A stretch of 64,000 nucleotides of DNA, taken from Novosphingobium album (ex Liu et al. 2023) (GTDB lineage Bacteria > Pseudomonadota > Alphaproteobacteria > Sphingomonadales > Sphingomonadaceae). The stretch lies in NCBI RefSeq assembly GCF_029076845.1, contig NZ_JARESE010000056.1, positions 50,468 to 114,467 on the forward strand. The letters are read 5' to 3'. Both the position numbers and the translations under genes were made by a program. Under the pieces are notes generated by a model that saw only the letters and a program-made list of their open reading frames with translations, did no database searches and was not told where the DNA came from. Below are positions 26,061-33,536 of this stretch, in pieces; positions within the stretch are counted from its first letter, which is position 1, and each line of letters begins with the position of its first letter.

Positions 26061-27122
26061 ATGCAATACACCCAGCTCGGCTCCACCGGACTGATCGTAT
26101 CGCGGCTGGCGCTCGGAGGTTCGACCTTCACCAGCGGCGATACCGCGCTGGGCGCCTTCTACAAGGTGGGGCCGGAACTGGCCGACGAGCTGGTCGGCAT
26201 GGCCCTCGATGCCGGGGTGAATTCCTTCGACACGGCCGACGTCTATGCCAGCGGCCAGTCCGAGGAACTGCTCGGCGCCGCGCTGAAGCCGCATCGCGAC
26301 CGCGTGGTGCTGTCCACCAAGGTGGGCAATCGCGGCGCGGGCAACCGCGAGGTGCTGCATTCCGGGCTCTCGCGCCGGCACATCCTGTGGTCGGTGGACC
26401 AGAGCCTGCGCCGCCTCGGCACTGACTGGATCGACGTGCTGATCGTCCACCGCACCGATCCGTTCACGCCGCTGATCGAGCAGCTCGAAGCGCTCGACGC
26501 GGTCGTGCGATCGGGCAAGGCGCGCTACATCGGCTATTCCAACTGGCCCGCCTGGCTCGCCGCGACCGCGCTCGAAATGCAGAAGGCGAATGGCCTCGCA
26601 CGCTTCACCCATGGCCAGATGTACTATTCGCTGCTGGGTCGCGACGTCGAGCGCGATACGCTGCCGATGATGGCGCACCACGGGCTGGGCATGACGGTGT
26701 GGAGCCCGCTGGCCTATGGCTTCCTCGCGGGCCGGTACACCAGCGCGGACATGGCGCGCGACGACAACCGCTTTGCCCATTTCGACTGGCTGAGGTTCGA
26801 CCGCGACCGGGCCTTCGCGCTGCTGCCGGTAATGGAAGCGATCGCGCTCGAGGCTGGCTGCTCGATGGCGCAGCTCGCGATTGCCTGGCTGCTGGGCCGC
26901 GCAGGCGTCGACAGCGTGCTGCTCGGCGCGACCAAGGCGCACCAGCTTGCCGACAATCTCGGCACGGCGAAGGTCGCCCTGAGCGACGATCAGCGCGCCC
27001 GGCTCGATGCGGCGACGGCGATCGTGCCGCTCTATCCCGGTTCGGACTGGGTCGAGGAAGACGGCCTTGTCCGCAAGCGGCTTGGAGATCACCGCAAGCG
27101 GCTGGGAGAACACCGCAAATGA
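26061..27122 (+). CDS. Aldo/keto reductase
   Basis: A 353-residue NADPH-dependent (beta/alpha)8-barrel oxidoreductase. It shows FDTADVYASGQSEELLG (catalytic Asp and Tyr, about 54-70), the lysine in STKVGNRG (about 90) and DVLIVHRTDPFTP with the catalytic histidine (about 128-140). The sequence resembles the KefB/YajO-like group that reduces aldehydes and ketones. The C-terminus carries a tandem duplication, RKRLGDHRKRLGEHRK, produced by 21-bp repeats at 27071-27122. Its TGA overlaps the next gene start as ATGA. Confidence 0.9.
   Translation: MQYTQLGSTGLIVSRLALGGSTFTSGDTALGAFYKVGPELADELVGMALDAGVNSFDTADVYASGQSEELLGAALKPHRDRVVLSTKVGNRGAGNREVLHSGLSRRHILWSVDQSLRRLGTDWIDVLIVHRTDPFTPLIEQLEALDAVVRSGKARYIGYSNWPAWLAATALEMQKANGLARFTHGQMYYSLLGRDVERDTLPMMAHHGLGMTVWSPLAYGFLAGRYTSADMARDDNRFAHFDWLRFDRDRAFALLPVMEAIALEAGCSMAQLAIAWLLGRAGVDSVLLGATKAHQLADNLGTAKVALSDDQRARLDAATAIVPLYPGSDWVEEDGLVRKRLGDHRKRLGEHRK
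27071..27122 (+). repeat. 21-bp tandem repeat at gene junction
   Basis: Two and a half copies of a 21-bp unit beginning CCGCAAGCGGC (27071, 27092, and a partial copy at 27113) form the 3' end of the aldo/keto reductase gene. They encode the repeated RKRLGDH/RKRLGEH residues. The partial third copy supplies the stop codon and the overlapping ATG of the next gene. Confidence 0.85.
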
Positions 27123-28303
27123 CCGCCCAGACGACCGCGCATCCGGCCGGCGCACTTGCCGGGCTCACCGTGATCGAGACTGCCGAGCGCGTCTCGGGCG
27201 AATATACCGCCAAGCTGCTGGCCGACCTTGGCGCCACGGTGATCAAGATCGAGGCCCCCGGCGGCGCGCCGACGCGGCGCATGGGGCCGTTCAAGGCCGG
27301 CGAGAGCGCGCTGTTCGCTTATCTCAACGCCAACAAGAAATCGGTGGTGCTCGATCTGGCAAACCCAGGGGAGCGCGCCCTGCTCGACCGGCTGCTGGCG
27401 CGCGCCGATGCCTTGGTGGACGATCACGACGAGCCCTGGGCCGAGACGCACGCCTTGTCGCCAGCCGTGATCGCCCAGGCGCATCCCCGCCTCGTCCATT
27501 GCATCGTCACACCGTTCGGCCAGGGCGCGCCGCCCGAATGGCAGACCGCGCGGCCGATCAACGTGATCAACGCCGGCGGCTGGGCCTATCACAGCCCGAG
27601 CGAGACCCCGAACGACAAGCCGCCGCTGAAAGGCGCCGGCCGCTTCCTGTCCGATTACGAAGCCGGGATCGATGCCGCGCTGTGCGTCATGGCCTCGCTG
27701 CTGCGCCAGCGCCGCACGGGCATGGGCCAGTTCATCGACATATCCGAAGTCGAAGTGCAATTGAACCGGATCGACTGCGTGCTCGACCGGATGATCGCTG
27801 GCGAAGCCGATCCCAGCGCCGCGCGCACCGCCTATGACATGGGCGGCCCGGGCACGTCGTTCGCCTGCAAGGACGGCCACGTCTTCCTGTTCATGACCAC
27901 GAGGGGCCACTGGAACGCCTTGCGCGGACTGATGGGCGATCCGGCATGGGCGCGCGAATTCCGCGAGGACTGGCTGGAGTTCGATTGCGTGCCCGCCAAT
28001 GTCGCGCGCTTCCGCCAGCACTTCGCCGCATGGATCGCCGGGCAGGACAAGCTGCCGATCACGGAGGCGGCGCAGAAGGCCGGCGTCGCCATGGTCCCGG
28101 TCAACACCGCCGCCGACCTGCCGCGCCACGAGCAGTTCGAACATCGCGGCTTCTTCCAGCAAGCCGGGCACCCGGTGTTCGGCCCGGTCGCTTATCCGAC
28201 GGCGTGCTACCGGATGAGCGCCACACCCGTGCGCATCGCCAGCGCTGCCCCGGCGCTGGGGGCGGACAATCGCGAAGTGGAGGCCAGCGATGCCGATGCG
28301 TGA
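27119..28303 (+). CDS. CaiB/BaiF family class III CoA-transferase (subunit 1 of a pair)
   Basis: The 394-residue protein transfers CoA between acyl groups without ATP. It starts LAGLTVIETAERVSGEYTAKLLADLGATVIKIEAPGG, the canonical N-terminal fold. A catalytic aspartate candidate is in GRFLSDYEAGIDAAL (about 177-191). Family Gly-rich and GQFIDISEVE segments follow. It is coupled to the aldo/keto reductase by ATGA and overlaps the next CoA-transferase gene by 14 bases. The tight overlap of two similar genes suggests a hetero-oligomer like BbsEF (succinyl-CoA:benzylsuccinate transferase). The role is likely activation of a carboxylic acid intermediate. Confidence 0.9.
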   Translation: MTAQTTAHPAGALAGLTVIETAERVSGEYTAKLLADLGATVIKIEAPGGAPTRRMGPFKAGESALFAYLNANKKSVVLDLANPGERALLDRLLARADALVDDHDEPWAETHALSPAVIAQAHPRLVHCIVTPFGQGAPPEWQTARPINVINAGGWAYHSPSETPNDKPPLKGAGRFLSDYEAGIDAALCVMASLLRQRRTGMGQFIDISEVEVQLNRIDCVLDRMIAGEADPSAARTAYDMGGPGTSFACKDGHVFLFMTTRGHWNALRGLMGDPAWAREFREDWLEFDCVPANVARFRQHFAAWIAGQDKLPITEAAQKAGVAMVPVNTAADLPRHEQFEHRGFFQQAGHPVFGPVAYPTACYRMSATPVRIASAAPALGADNREVEASDADA

Positions 28304-29498
28304 TCGCGGCGGTCCGTTGCAGGGCGTGCGGGTGCTTGAGATCACCAAGGTCTGGGCCGGGCCCTATGCGGGCAAGATGCTTGCCCATCTCGGAGCCGAG
28401 GTGATCAAGGTCGAGAGCATGACCAATCTCGACGAGATGCGCGCCTATGGCGGCGTCGATATCGATTCGGCGCCCTATTTCCTTTCGATCAATCAGGAGA
28501 TCCTCTCGGTCCAGGTCAACATGAAGACCCCGGAGGGCCTCGATCTGGTCAAGCAGATGGTCGCGCAGTCGGACATCGTCATCGACAATATCCGCCCCGG
28601 CGCGATGGCGCGCTCCGGGCTCGATTACGAGAGCCTGCGCAAGATCAGGCCCGACCTGATCCAGTGCTCGATCAAGATGTGGGGCAGCGACGGCCCGCTC
28701 GGCTATCAGACGGGCTATGCGCCCTGCTTCGCCGCGCTCTCCGGCCTCACCGCGCTTGTCGGGCACGAGGGCGAGACGCCCAGGGGCATGAACATCCGCT
28801 ATGGCGATTCCACCGCCGGCGCCTGCGCCGCGCTGGCCTGCATCGCCGCGCTGCACCACCGCGAGAGCACGGGCGAAGGCCAGTTCATCGACCTTTCGGC
28901 GGTCGAGACCATGACCAGCCTGGTGGGCGACAGCCTGTTCGGCTGGTCGGTGACGGGCGAGGTGCCGCATTCGGACGGCAACTTCCATCCCGAGATGTGC
29001 CCGCACGGTGCCTATCCTTGCGCGGGGGTCGACTGGACAAGTATCGCCGTGGCGAACGAGGCCGAATGGCAGGGCCTGTGCGAAGTGCTGGACGCGGGCG
29101 ATCTCGCCGCCGATCCGCGCTTCGCCACGCTGGCCGGCCGGCTGGCCAACCGCCATGCGCTCGATGCCGCGCTGGCCGGGCTGACGCGCGCGCATGATGC
29201 GGCCGAACTTGCCGAAAAGCTGCGCAATGCCGGGGTTCCGGCGTTCAAGTCGATGAGCTCGATCGACCTTGCCACCGATACCTTCCTCTGGGCGCGCGAG
29301 GCCTATCGCATGGTCAGCGACCATCGCACCGGATCGCGCCCGATCATCGGCCCGTCATGGCGGATCAGCCCCGATCCACCACGCGTCGAACGCGGCGCGC
29401 CGCTGCTCGGCGAGGACAACCAGTACGTCTACCGGGACATTCTGGGCTTGCGGCAGGATGAAATCGACGATCTGATAGCCCGCAAGGTGATCGACTAG
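28290..29498 (+). CDS. CaiB/BaiF family class III CoA-transferase (subunit 2 of a pair)
   Basis: The 402-residue paralogue of the preceding protein. LQGVRVLEITKVWAGPYAGKMLAHLGAEVIKVE is at the N-terminus, GLDYESLRKIRPDLIQCSIKMWG at about 110-132, and the aspartate of MNIRYGDSTAGACAAL (about 169-184) fits the nucleophile that forms the aspartyl-CoA intermediate in this family. The start ATG at 28290 lies inside the upstream gene; a second in-frame ATG is at 28296. The 42 bases before the next gene suggest a continuing operon. One subunit of such pairs is often non-catalytic, but which one cannot be decided here. Confidence 0.9.
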   Translation: MPMRDRGGPLQGVRVLEITKVWAGPYAGKMLAHLGAEVIKVESMTNLDEMRAYGGVDIDSAPYFLSINQEILSVQVNMKTPEGLDLVKQMVAQSDIVIDNIRPGAMARSGLDYESLRKIRPDLIQCSIKMWGSDGPLGYQTGYAPCFAALSGLTALVGHEGETPRGMNIRYGDSTAGACAALACIAALHHRESTGEGQFIDLSAVETMTSLVGDSLFGWSVTGEVPHSDGNFHPEMCPHGAYPCAGVDWTSIAVANEAEWQGLCEVLDAGDLAADPRFATLAGRLANRHALDAALAGLTRAHDAAELAEKLRNAGVPAFKSMSSIDLATDTFLWAREAYRMVSDHRTGSRPIIGPSWRISPDPPRVERGAPLLGEDNQYVYRDILGLRQDEIDDLIARKVID

Positions 29499-29540
29499 GG
29501 CATCGGCCCCGTCGGCCCGCGAACAAGACGGGGAACGAGG

Positions 29541-30461
29541 ATGAAACTGGGATTCGCGATGCCGCACATGGTGCGACTGAAGGCCATGACCCAGCCGTGG
29601 GAAGCGGCCGTGACCGGCGCCGACCAGACCCGGCTGGCGAAATGGGCGGAAAAGCTCGGCTACGAGATGATCGCCATCCCCGAGCACCACATCATCCCCA
29701 GATCGCATGTCGAGCTTTCCGGCCCGCACTATTTCCACGCCTACAGCGCGATGGGCTATATCGCCGGCGCGACCGAGACGATCCGGGTCAATTCGTGCAT
29801 CGCCATCCTGCCGGCGCAGCACCCGATCGTCACCGCCAAGGCGCTCTCGACGATCGACTGGCTGTCCAGCGGGCGCGTCACCATCACGTTCGCCGTCGGC
29901 TGGCTGGAGGAGGAGTTCGATCTCCTCGGCATCCCCTTTCACCAGCGTGGCGCGATGGCCGAGGAATATACCCAGGCGATCATCGCGCTGTGGACGCAGG
30001 AAAACCCCGAATTCGAAGGCAAGTACGTCTCGTTCAGGGACGTCGCCTTCGAGCCCAAGCCGGTGCAGCAGCCGCATATCCCGATCTGGTTCGGCGGCGA
30101 TGCCGACGCGGTGCTGGGGCGCGTGGCGCGTTATGCCGACGGCTGGTGGCCATTCCTGACCAAGCCCGAGACCCTGCCCGAGCGGATCGACTTCATCCGG
30201 TCCCGGCCCGATTACAACGGGCGGCTGCGGGATATCTACTACGGTATGTCCACCAGCCGTGTCGGCGAAGGCCATGCGGTGATCGACGATCCCAAGGCCC
30301 GGCCGGGCCAGACCAGGCAGGAGATCATCGACCGGCTGGGCTGGCTGGAAGACCTGGGCGTCACCTGGAGTTCGGTGCCGATCCCGGCAGTCAGGCACAT
30401 CCAGGAATACTATGACTACACGCAGTGGGTCGCCGAAGAGATCATGCCCGCCGTCAGGTGA
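29541..30461 (+). CDS. LLM class flavin-dependent oxidoreductase
   Basis: A 306-residue bacterial-luciferase-like (beta/alpha)8 barrel. Family marks are EMIAIPEHHIIPR (about 36-48), TIRVNSCIAILPAQHPIVTAKALSTIDWLSSGRVTITFAVGWLEEEFDLLGIPF (about 82-135) and IPIWFGGDADAVLGRVARYADGWW (about 179-202). Such enzymes use reduced FMN, or F420 in actinobacteria, for hydroxylation, Baeyer-Villiger insertion or dehydrogenation. It lies between the CoA-transferase pair and the DUF35/thiolase pair. The flavin reductase at 14569 is a candidate supplier of FMNH2. Cofactor and reaction are inferred. Confidence 0.9.
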   Translation: MKLGFAMPHMVRLKAMTQPWEAAVTGADQTRLAKWAEKLGYEMIAIPEHHIIPRSHVELSGPHYFHAYSAMGYIAGATETIRVNSCIAILPAQHPIVTAKALSTIDWLSSGRVTITFAVGWLEEEFDLLGIPFHQRGAMAEEYTQAIIALWTQENPEFEGKYVSFRDVAFEPKPVQQPHIPIWFGGDADAVLGRVARYADGWWPFLTKPETLPERIDFIRSRPDYNGRLRDIYYGMSTSRVGEGHAVIDDPKARPGQTRQEIIDRLGWLEDLGVTWSSVPIPAVRHIQEYYDYTQWVAEEIMPAVR

Positions 30462-30568
30462 GCCACGACGAAACGCGGGCGCGATGATTGCGGCCGGCCC
30501 GCCTGCCCGCACTTGACGCCGCGCCGCCGCGCCCGGACTGATCGGGCAAACCTTGGGAGACAGGACCG

Positions 30569-30973
30569 ATGAATCCACCACGTCCAAAGCCGCGCCTCGA
30601 TGCGGTGAACCGCCCGTTCTGGACAGGTGGCGCCGAAGGCAAGCTGAACATCACCCGGTGCGGTGACTGCGGCGAATACACCCATCCGCCGCTGCCGATC
30701 TGCCGCCACTGCCATTCGGAAAACGTCGCCCCCCACGCCGTCGCCGGCACGGGCGAGATCGACAGCTACACGATCAATTACCAGCCCTGGGCCAAGGATC
30801 TGGAAGTGCCCTTCGTCATCGCCCGCGTGCGGCTCGATGGCGTGCCGGGCGTGATCCTTACCACCAATATCGTCAATTGCCCGGTCGAGGCGGTGACGTT
30901 CGACGACAAGGTGCGCGTCGTGTTCGAGGAGCAAAACGGCATCCACTATCCGCTGTTCGAGAAGGTGAACTGA
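30569..30973 (+). CDS. Zinc-ribbon/OB-fold protein (DUF35, ChsH2/BbsA-like)
   Basis: The 134-residue protein has an N-terminal helix, a rubredoxin-like zinc ribbon (CGDCGEYTHPPLPICRHCHS, about 32-51, two CxxC pairs) and a C-terminal OB-fold (GTGEIDSYTINYQPW to the end). DUF35 proteins pair with thiolase-fold proteins and bring acyl-CoA substrates. Known cases are ChsH2 with Ltp2 aldolase in steroid side-chain cleavage and BbsA with BbsB in benzylsuccinate oxidation. The thiolase-fold gene follows by 3 bases, which strongly supports a complex here. Confidence 0.92.
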   Translation: MNPPRPKPRLDAVNRPFWTGGAEGKLNITRCGDCGEYTHPPLPICRHCHSENVAPHAVAGTGEIDSYTINYQPWAKDLEVPFVIARVRLDGVPGVILTTNIVNCPVEAVTFDDKVRVVFEEQNGIHYPLFEKVN

Positions 30974-30976
30974 GCC

Positions 30977-32143
30977 ATGGCACGCAAGGAAGCCTATATC
31001 ACCGGCGTCGGCCAGTCCGAAGTGGGCGTGCGCCTGCAGCGCCATCCGCTGCTCCTCACCATCGACGCGATCCGCGAAGCGCTGGACGAGGCGGGGCTGA
31101 CTGTCGAACAGATCGACGGCGTGTTCACGTATCCCGGCAAGGTGCCGAGTTTCCTGGGCTTTTCGCCGGTCGGCAGCGATGAGATCATCGAGGCGCTGGG
31201 CATCAAGTCGAAATGGCACAACGGCGCGATGGAACAGGGCGCGCAGCTTTCGGCCATCGGCACCGCCGCGCAGGCGGTGAAGGAAGGGCTGTGCCGCCAC
31301 GTCATCTGCTTCCGCACCGTCTATGAGGCGGCGGCACTCTCTCGGCCCGACGAATATCCGATGGTGCGGCGCGACGAGGTGGACGGCGCATCGCAATGGA
31401 CTTCACCGTTCTGGGCGCTTTCGGCCGCGTGCTGGACCGCGCAATACGCCATGCGGCACATGCACCGCTATGGCATGACGCGCGAGCAGCTTGGCCAGAT
31501 CGCGCTCAACGCCTCGCGCAATGCGATGAAGAACCCGCGCGCGCGGGCGATCACCAAGGAAGCGCTGACGCTGGACAAATACATGTCCGCGCGGATGATC
31601 ACATCGCCGCTGTGCCTTTATGACTGTGACCGCTTCACCGATGCCGCCACCGTGGTGATCGTTTCGGCCGGCGACGCGCTGGACGAAGTGAAGTGCACGC
31701 CGGTGCGCATCGCCGCGATGTCCGCCTCGGTCGATCGCTATTCGTGGGACCAGGTCGAATGGCCCGCCTCCTACGAGACCGGCGCGGACTTGTGGAAGCG
31801 TACCGACTACACTCCCAGGGACGTCGATACGATCCAGTTCTACGATGGCTTCGCCTTCCTGCCGATCACCTGGCTCGAAGGGCTGGGCTTTGTCGGCAAG
31901 GGCGAAGGCGGCGCCTTCATCGAGGGCGGCACGCGCATCGCCATTGACGGCGAATTGCCGCTCAACACCTTCGGCGGGCAGTTGGGCGCCGGTCGGCTCC
32001 ACGGTTTCGGCTTCGCGCATGAGGCGGTGACGCAGCTTCGCGGCACGGCGGGCGAGCGGCAGATTCCCGGCGATCCCAAGGTCGCGGTGGCGACTTCGGG
32101 CGGCGGCCCGCTCGCCGCCGCACTGCTGCTGGCGCGCGACTGA
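30977..32143 (+). CDS. Thiolase-fold protein lacking the nucleophilic cysteine (Ltp2/SCP2-thiolase-like)
   Basis: The 388-residue protein has the thiolase fold of lipid-transfer/SCP-x proteins. The N-terminus is AYITGVGQSEVGVRLQRHPLLLTIDAIREALDEAGL and the C-terminal halves end with LNTFGGQLGAGRLHGFGFAHEAVTQLRG and VAVATSGGGPLAAALLL. At the position where thiolases have the active-site Cys (N-C-A-S/T-G) it reads MEQGAQLSAIG, so normal Claisen chemistry with a cysteine thioester is unlikely. Ltp2-type aldolases use tyrosines instead. It follows the DUF35 gene by 3 bases, so the two probably form one complex for retro-aldol or thiolytic cleavage. It ends the operon; a large hairpin follows. Confidence 0.88.
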   Translation: MARKEAYITGVGQSEVGVRLQRHPLLLTIDAIREALDEAGLTVEQIDGVFTYPGKVPSFLGFSPVGSDEIIEALGIKSKWHNGAMEQGAQLSAIGTAAQAVKEGLCRHVICFRTVYEAAALSRPDEYPMVRRDEVDGASQWTSPFWALSAACWTAQYAMRHMHRYGMTREQLGQIALNASRNAMKNPRARAITKEALTLDKYMSARMITSPLCLYDCDRFTDAATVVIVSAGDALDEVKCTPVRIAAMSASVDRYSWDQVEWPASYETGADLWKRTDYTPRDVDTIQFYDGFAFLPITWLEGLGFVGKGEGGAFIEGGTRIAIDGELPLNTFGGQLGAGRLHGFGFAHEAVTQLRGTAGERQIPGDPKVAVATSGGGPLAAALLLARD

Positions 32144-32158
32144 CGCCTTCGCCCCCCG

Positions 32159-32211
32159 GCGCCTTCGCCCCCGGCGCGGTGGTCAGGCCGCCGTGCCGGG
32201 GGCGAAGGCGC
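32159..32211. terminator. Long GC-rich inverted repeat between convergent genes
   Basis: GCGCCTTCGCCCCCGGC (32159-32175) and its exact 17-bp reverse complement (32195-32211) form a hairpin whose inner loop can pair further. No T-run follows on either strand. It sits between the stop of the thiolase-like gene and the stop of the convergent acyltransferase. A near-copy of the left arm (GCCTTCGCCCCCCGGC) lies immediately upstream, giving a short direct repeat. Confidence 0.6.
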
Positions 32212-33395
32212 TATTCGGCCGGCACTGCTTCCGCCGGCGCATGGAGCGGAAAGGCGCGTGCGTGCGTGCGCTTCAGCCCGATCAGCGGGCGCAGCGGGCC
32301 GATCTCGCGCCCCACCAGATAGAACAGCCAGCAGCCGCCGGCCGTCGCCGCGATCAGGATGGCGAAGCGGCCCGGCGCGCCGATCGCCGAATCCGCGAGC
32401 CAGAAGTTGACGAGCATGATGATCGTCTGGTGCACGATGTAGAACGGGAACACCGCCTCGGCCAGCGTCGCCCGCCAGGCGCCGTCGCGGTTCCAGTACC
32501 GATCGGCGATGCCGAACAGCGCGACGATCATGCCCCATGACTGGACCGCGCGCGCGATCAGGAACGGCGCGAGCAGATCGCGCGGCACCGAGCCGTGGAA
32601 GCGCGCCTCGAAGCCGGCCACCACCAGGTAGCCGGCCAGGCCCAGCAGGCCGGCGATCTTCCACTGGCGCAGGATCGCCAGCCGCAGCGCCTCGGACCGG
32701 CGCAGCAGGACACCGAACAGGAACGAGGAGAGATAGACCGCGTGCGCCGAGGCATCGTCCACCAGCGCGCGCGTATCGCTCCACCCCGGCGGCAGCAGGC
32801 GCGCCACCAGGACGAAGGCCATGCCCGCCGGCAGCAGCCACGGCCCGGCCAGCACCCGCTCCGCCCCGCGCCGCAAGGCCGATCGCAAGTGCGGCGGCAG
32901 CGACCAGAGCGCGCCCAGGACGAAAGTGTAGACCAGCAGGTAGCCGACGAACCACAAGTGCGCCCAATCGGGCACCAGCACGCCGTCGATCCGGCCGAAG
33001 CGGAAGTAATCGTGGATCAGGAAATAGCCGAAACCATGCGGATAGCCGTGCTCACCGGCAAGCGCCGCCCAGGGCTGCGGTGCGACGATCAGCGCCGTGC
33101 CGAACGCCAGCGGAATGCCCAGCCGCGCCAGCCGGCTGCGCAGGAACGCACCGACCACGCGTTCACGCGCGAGCAGCGCCGCGCTGGCATAGCCCGAAAT
33201 CGCAAAGAGCAGCGAGAGCCGCCACGAATTGGTGAAGACCAGCGGAATCGTGACCCATTCGTATGCGGCGCGGTCCTTCGGCTCGAAATTCCACGGGGCG
33301 AAGACAAGGCCGACGTGGTAGATGATGAGCAGACCAAACGCGCCGATACGCAGCCAATCCATTCCGTAATGTCGTTGCGCTCTTGTCGCTGCCAT
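32211..33395 (-). CDS. Acyltransferase 3-type integral membrane protein
   Basis: The 394-residue protein has about ten hydrophobic helices and the acyltransferase-3 hallmarks. The N-terminal MDWLRIGAFGLLIIYHVGLVF carries a histidine in TM1, followed by FTNSWRLSLLFAISGYASAALL with the arginine near residue 60. PDWAHLWFVGYLLVYTF is in the middle and FPFYIVHQTIIMLV near the C-terminus. Such proteins acylate sugars, glucans or lipids at the inner membrane (OpgC/OafA relatives). The ATG at 33395 is preferred to a start 46 codons upstream, which overlaps the divergent promoter region. It is divergent from the LacI gene and convergent with the operon. A direct role in the catabolic pathway is not evident. 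Confidence 0.88.
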   Translation of the reverse strand: MAATRAQRHYGMDWLRIGAFGLLIIYHVGLVFAPWNFEPKDRAAYEWVTIPLVFTNSWRLSLLFAISGYASAALLARERVVGAFLRSRLARLGIPLAFGTALIVAPQPWAALAGEHGYPHGFGYFLIHDYFRFGRIDGVLVPDWAHLWFVGYLLVYTFVLGALWSLPPHLRSALRRGAERVLAGPWLLPAGMAFVLVARLLPPGWSDTRALVDDASAHAVYLSSFLFGVLLRRSEALRLAILRQWKIAGLLGLAGYLVVAGFEARFHGSVPRDLLAPFLIARAVQSWGMIVALFGIADRYWNRDGAWRATLAEAVFPFYIVHQTIIMLVNFWLADSAIGAPGRFAILIAATAGGCWLFYLVGREIGPLRPLIGLKRTHARAFPLHAPAEAVPAE

Positions 33396-33464
33396 CCATA
33401 TGCCTGGGATATCGTGGGGGGCTCGAAAACGCCTAGCCACAGTGGCGGCGATCCGCAACCGATC

Positions 33465-33493
33465 CGATTTGGGAGCGGCGCGAAGCCAAATCG
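33465..33493. promoter_or_regulatory. Inverted repeat in the divergent acyltransferase/LacI gap
   Basis: CGATTTGG (33465-33472) and CCAAATCG (33486-33493) are perfect 8-bp arms separated by 13 bases, 44-72 bp before the LacI start. It could be an autoregulatory operator or a leader hairpin. The long spacer is unusual for LacI-family half-site pairs. Confidence 0.35.
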
Positions 33494-33536
33494 GGGACAA
33501 CTGGCCTTGGATGCGGGCACCCCGAAGCGCCATGCC

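Noticed and set aside
29541..30461. LLM protein as a F420-dependent enzyme
   Set aside because: F420 use is not expected in sphingomonads and no F420 genes are seen. A reduced-FMN role is the simpler reading.
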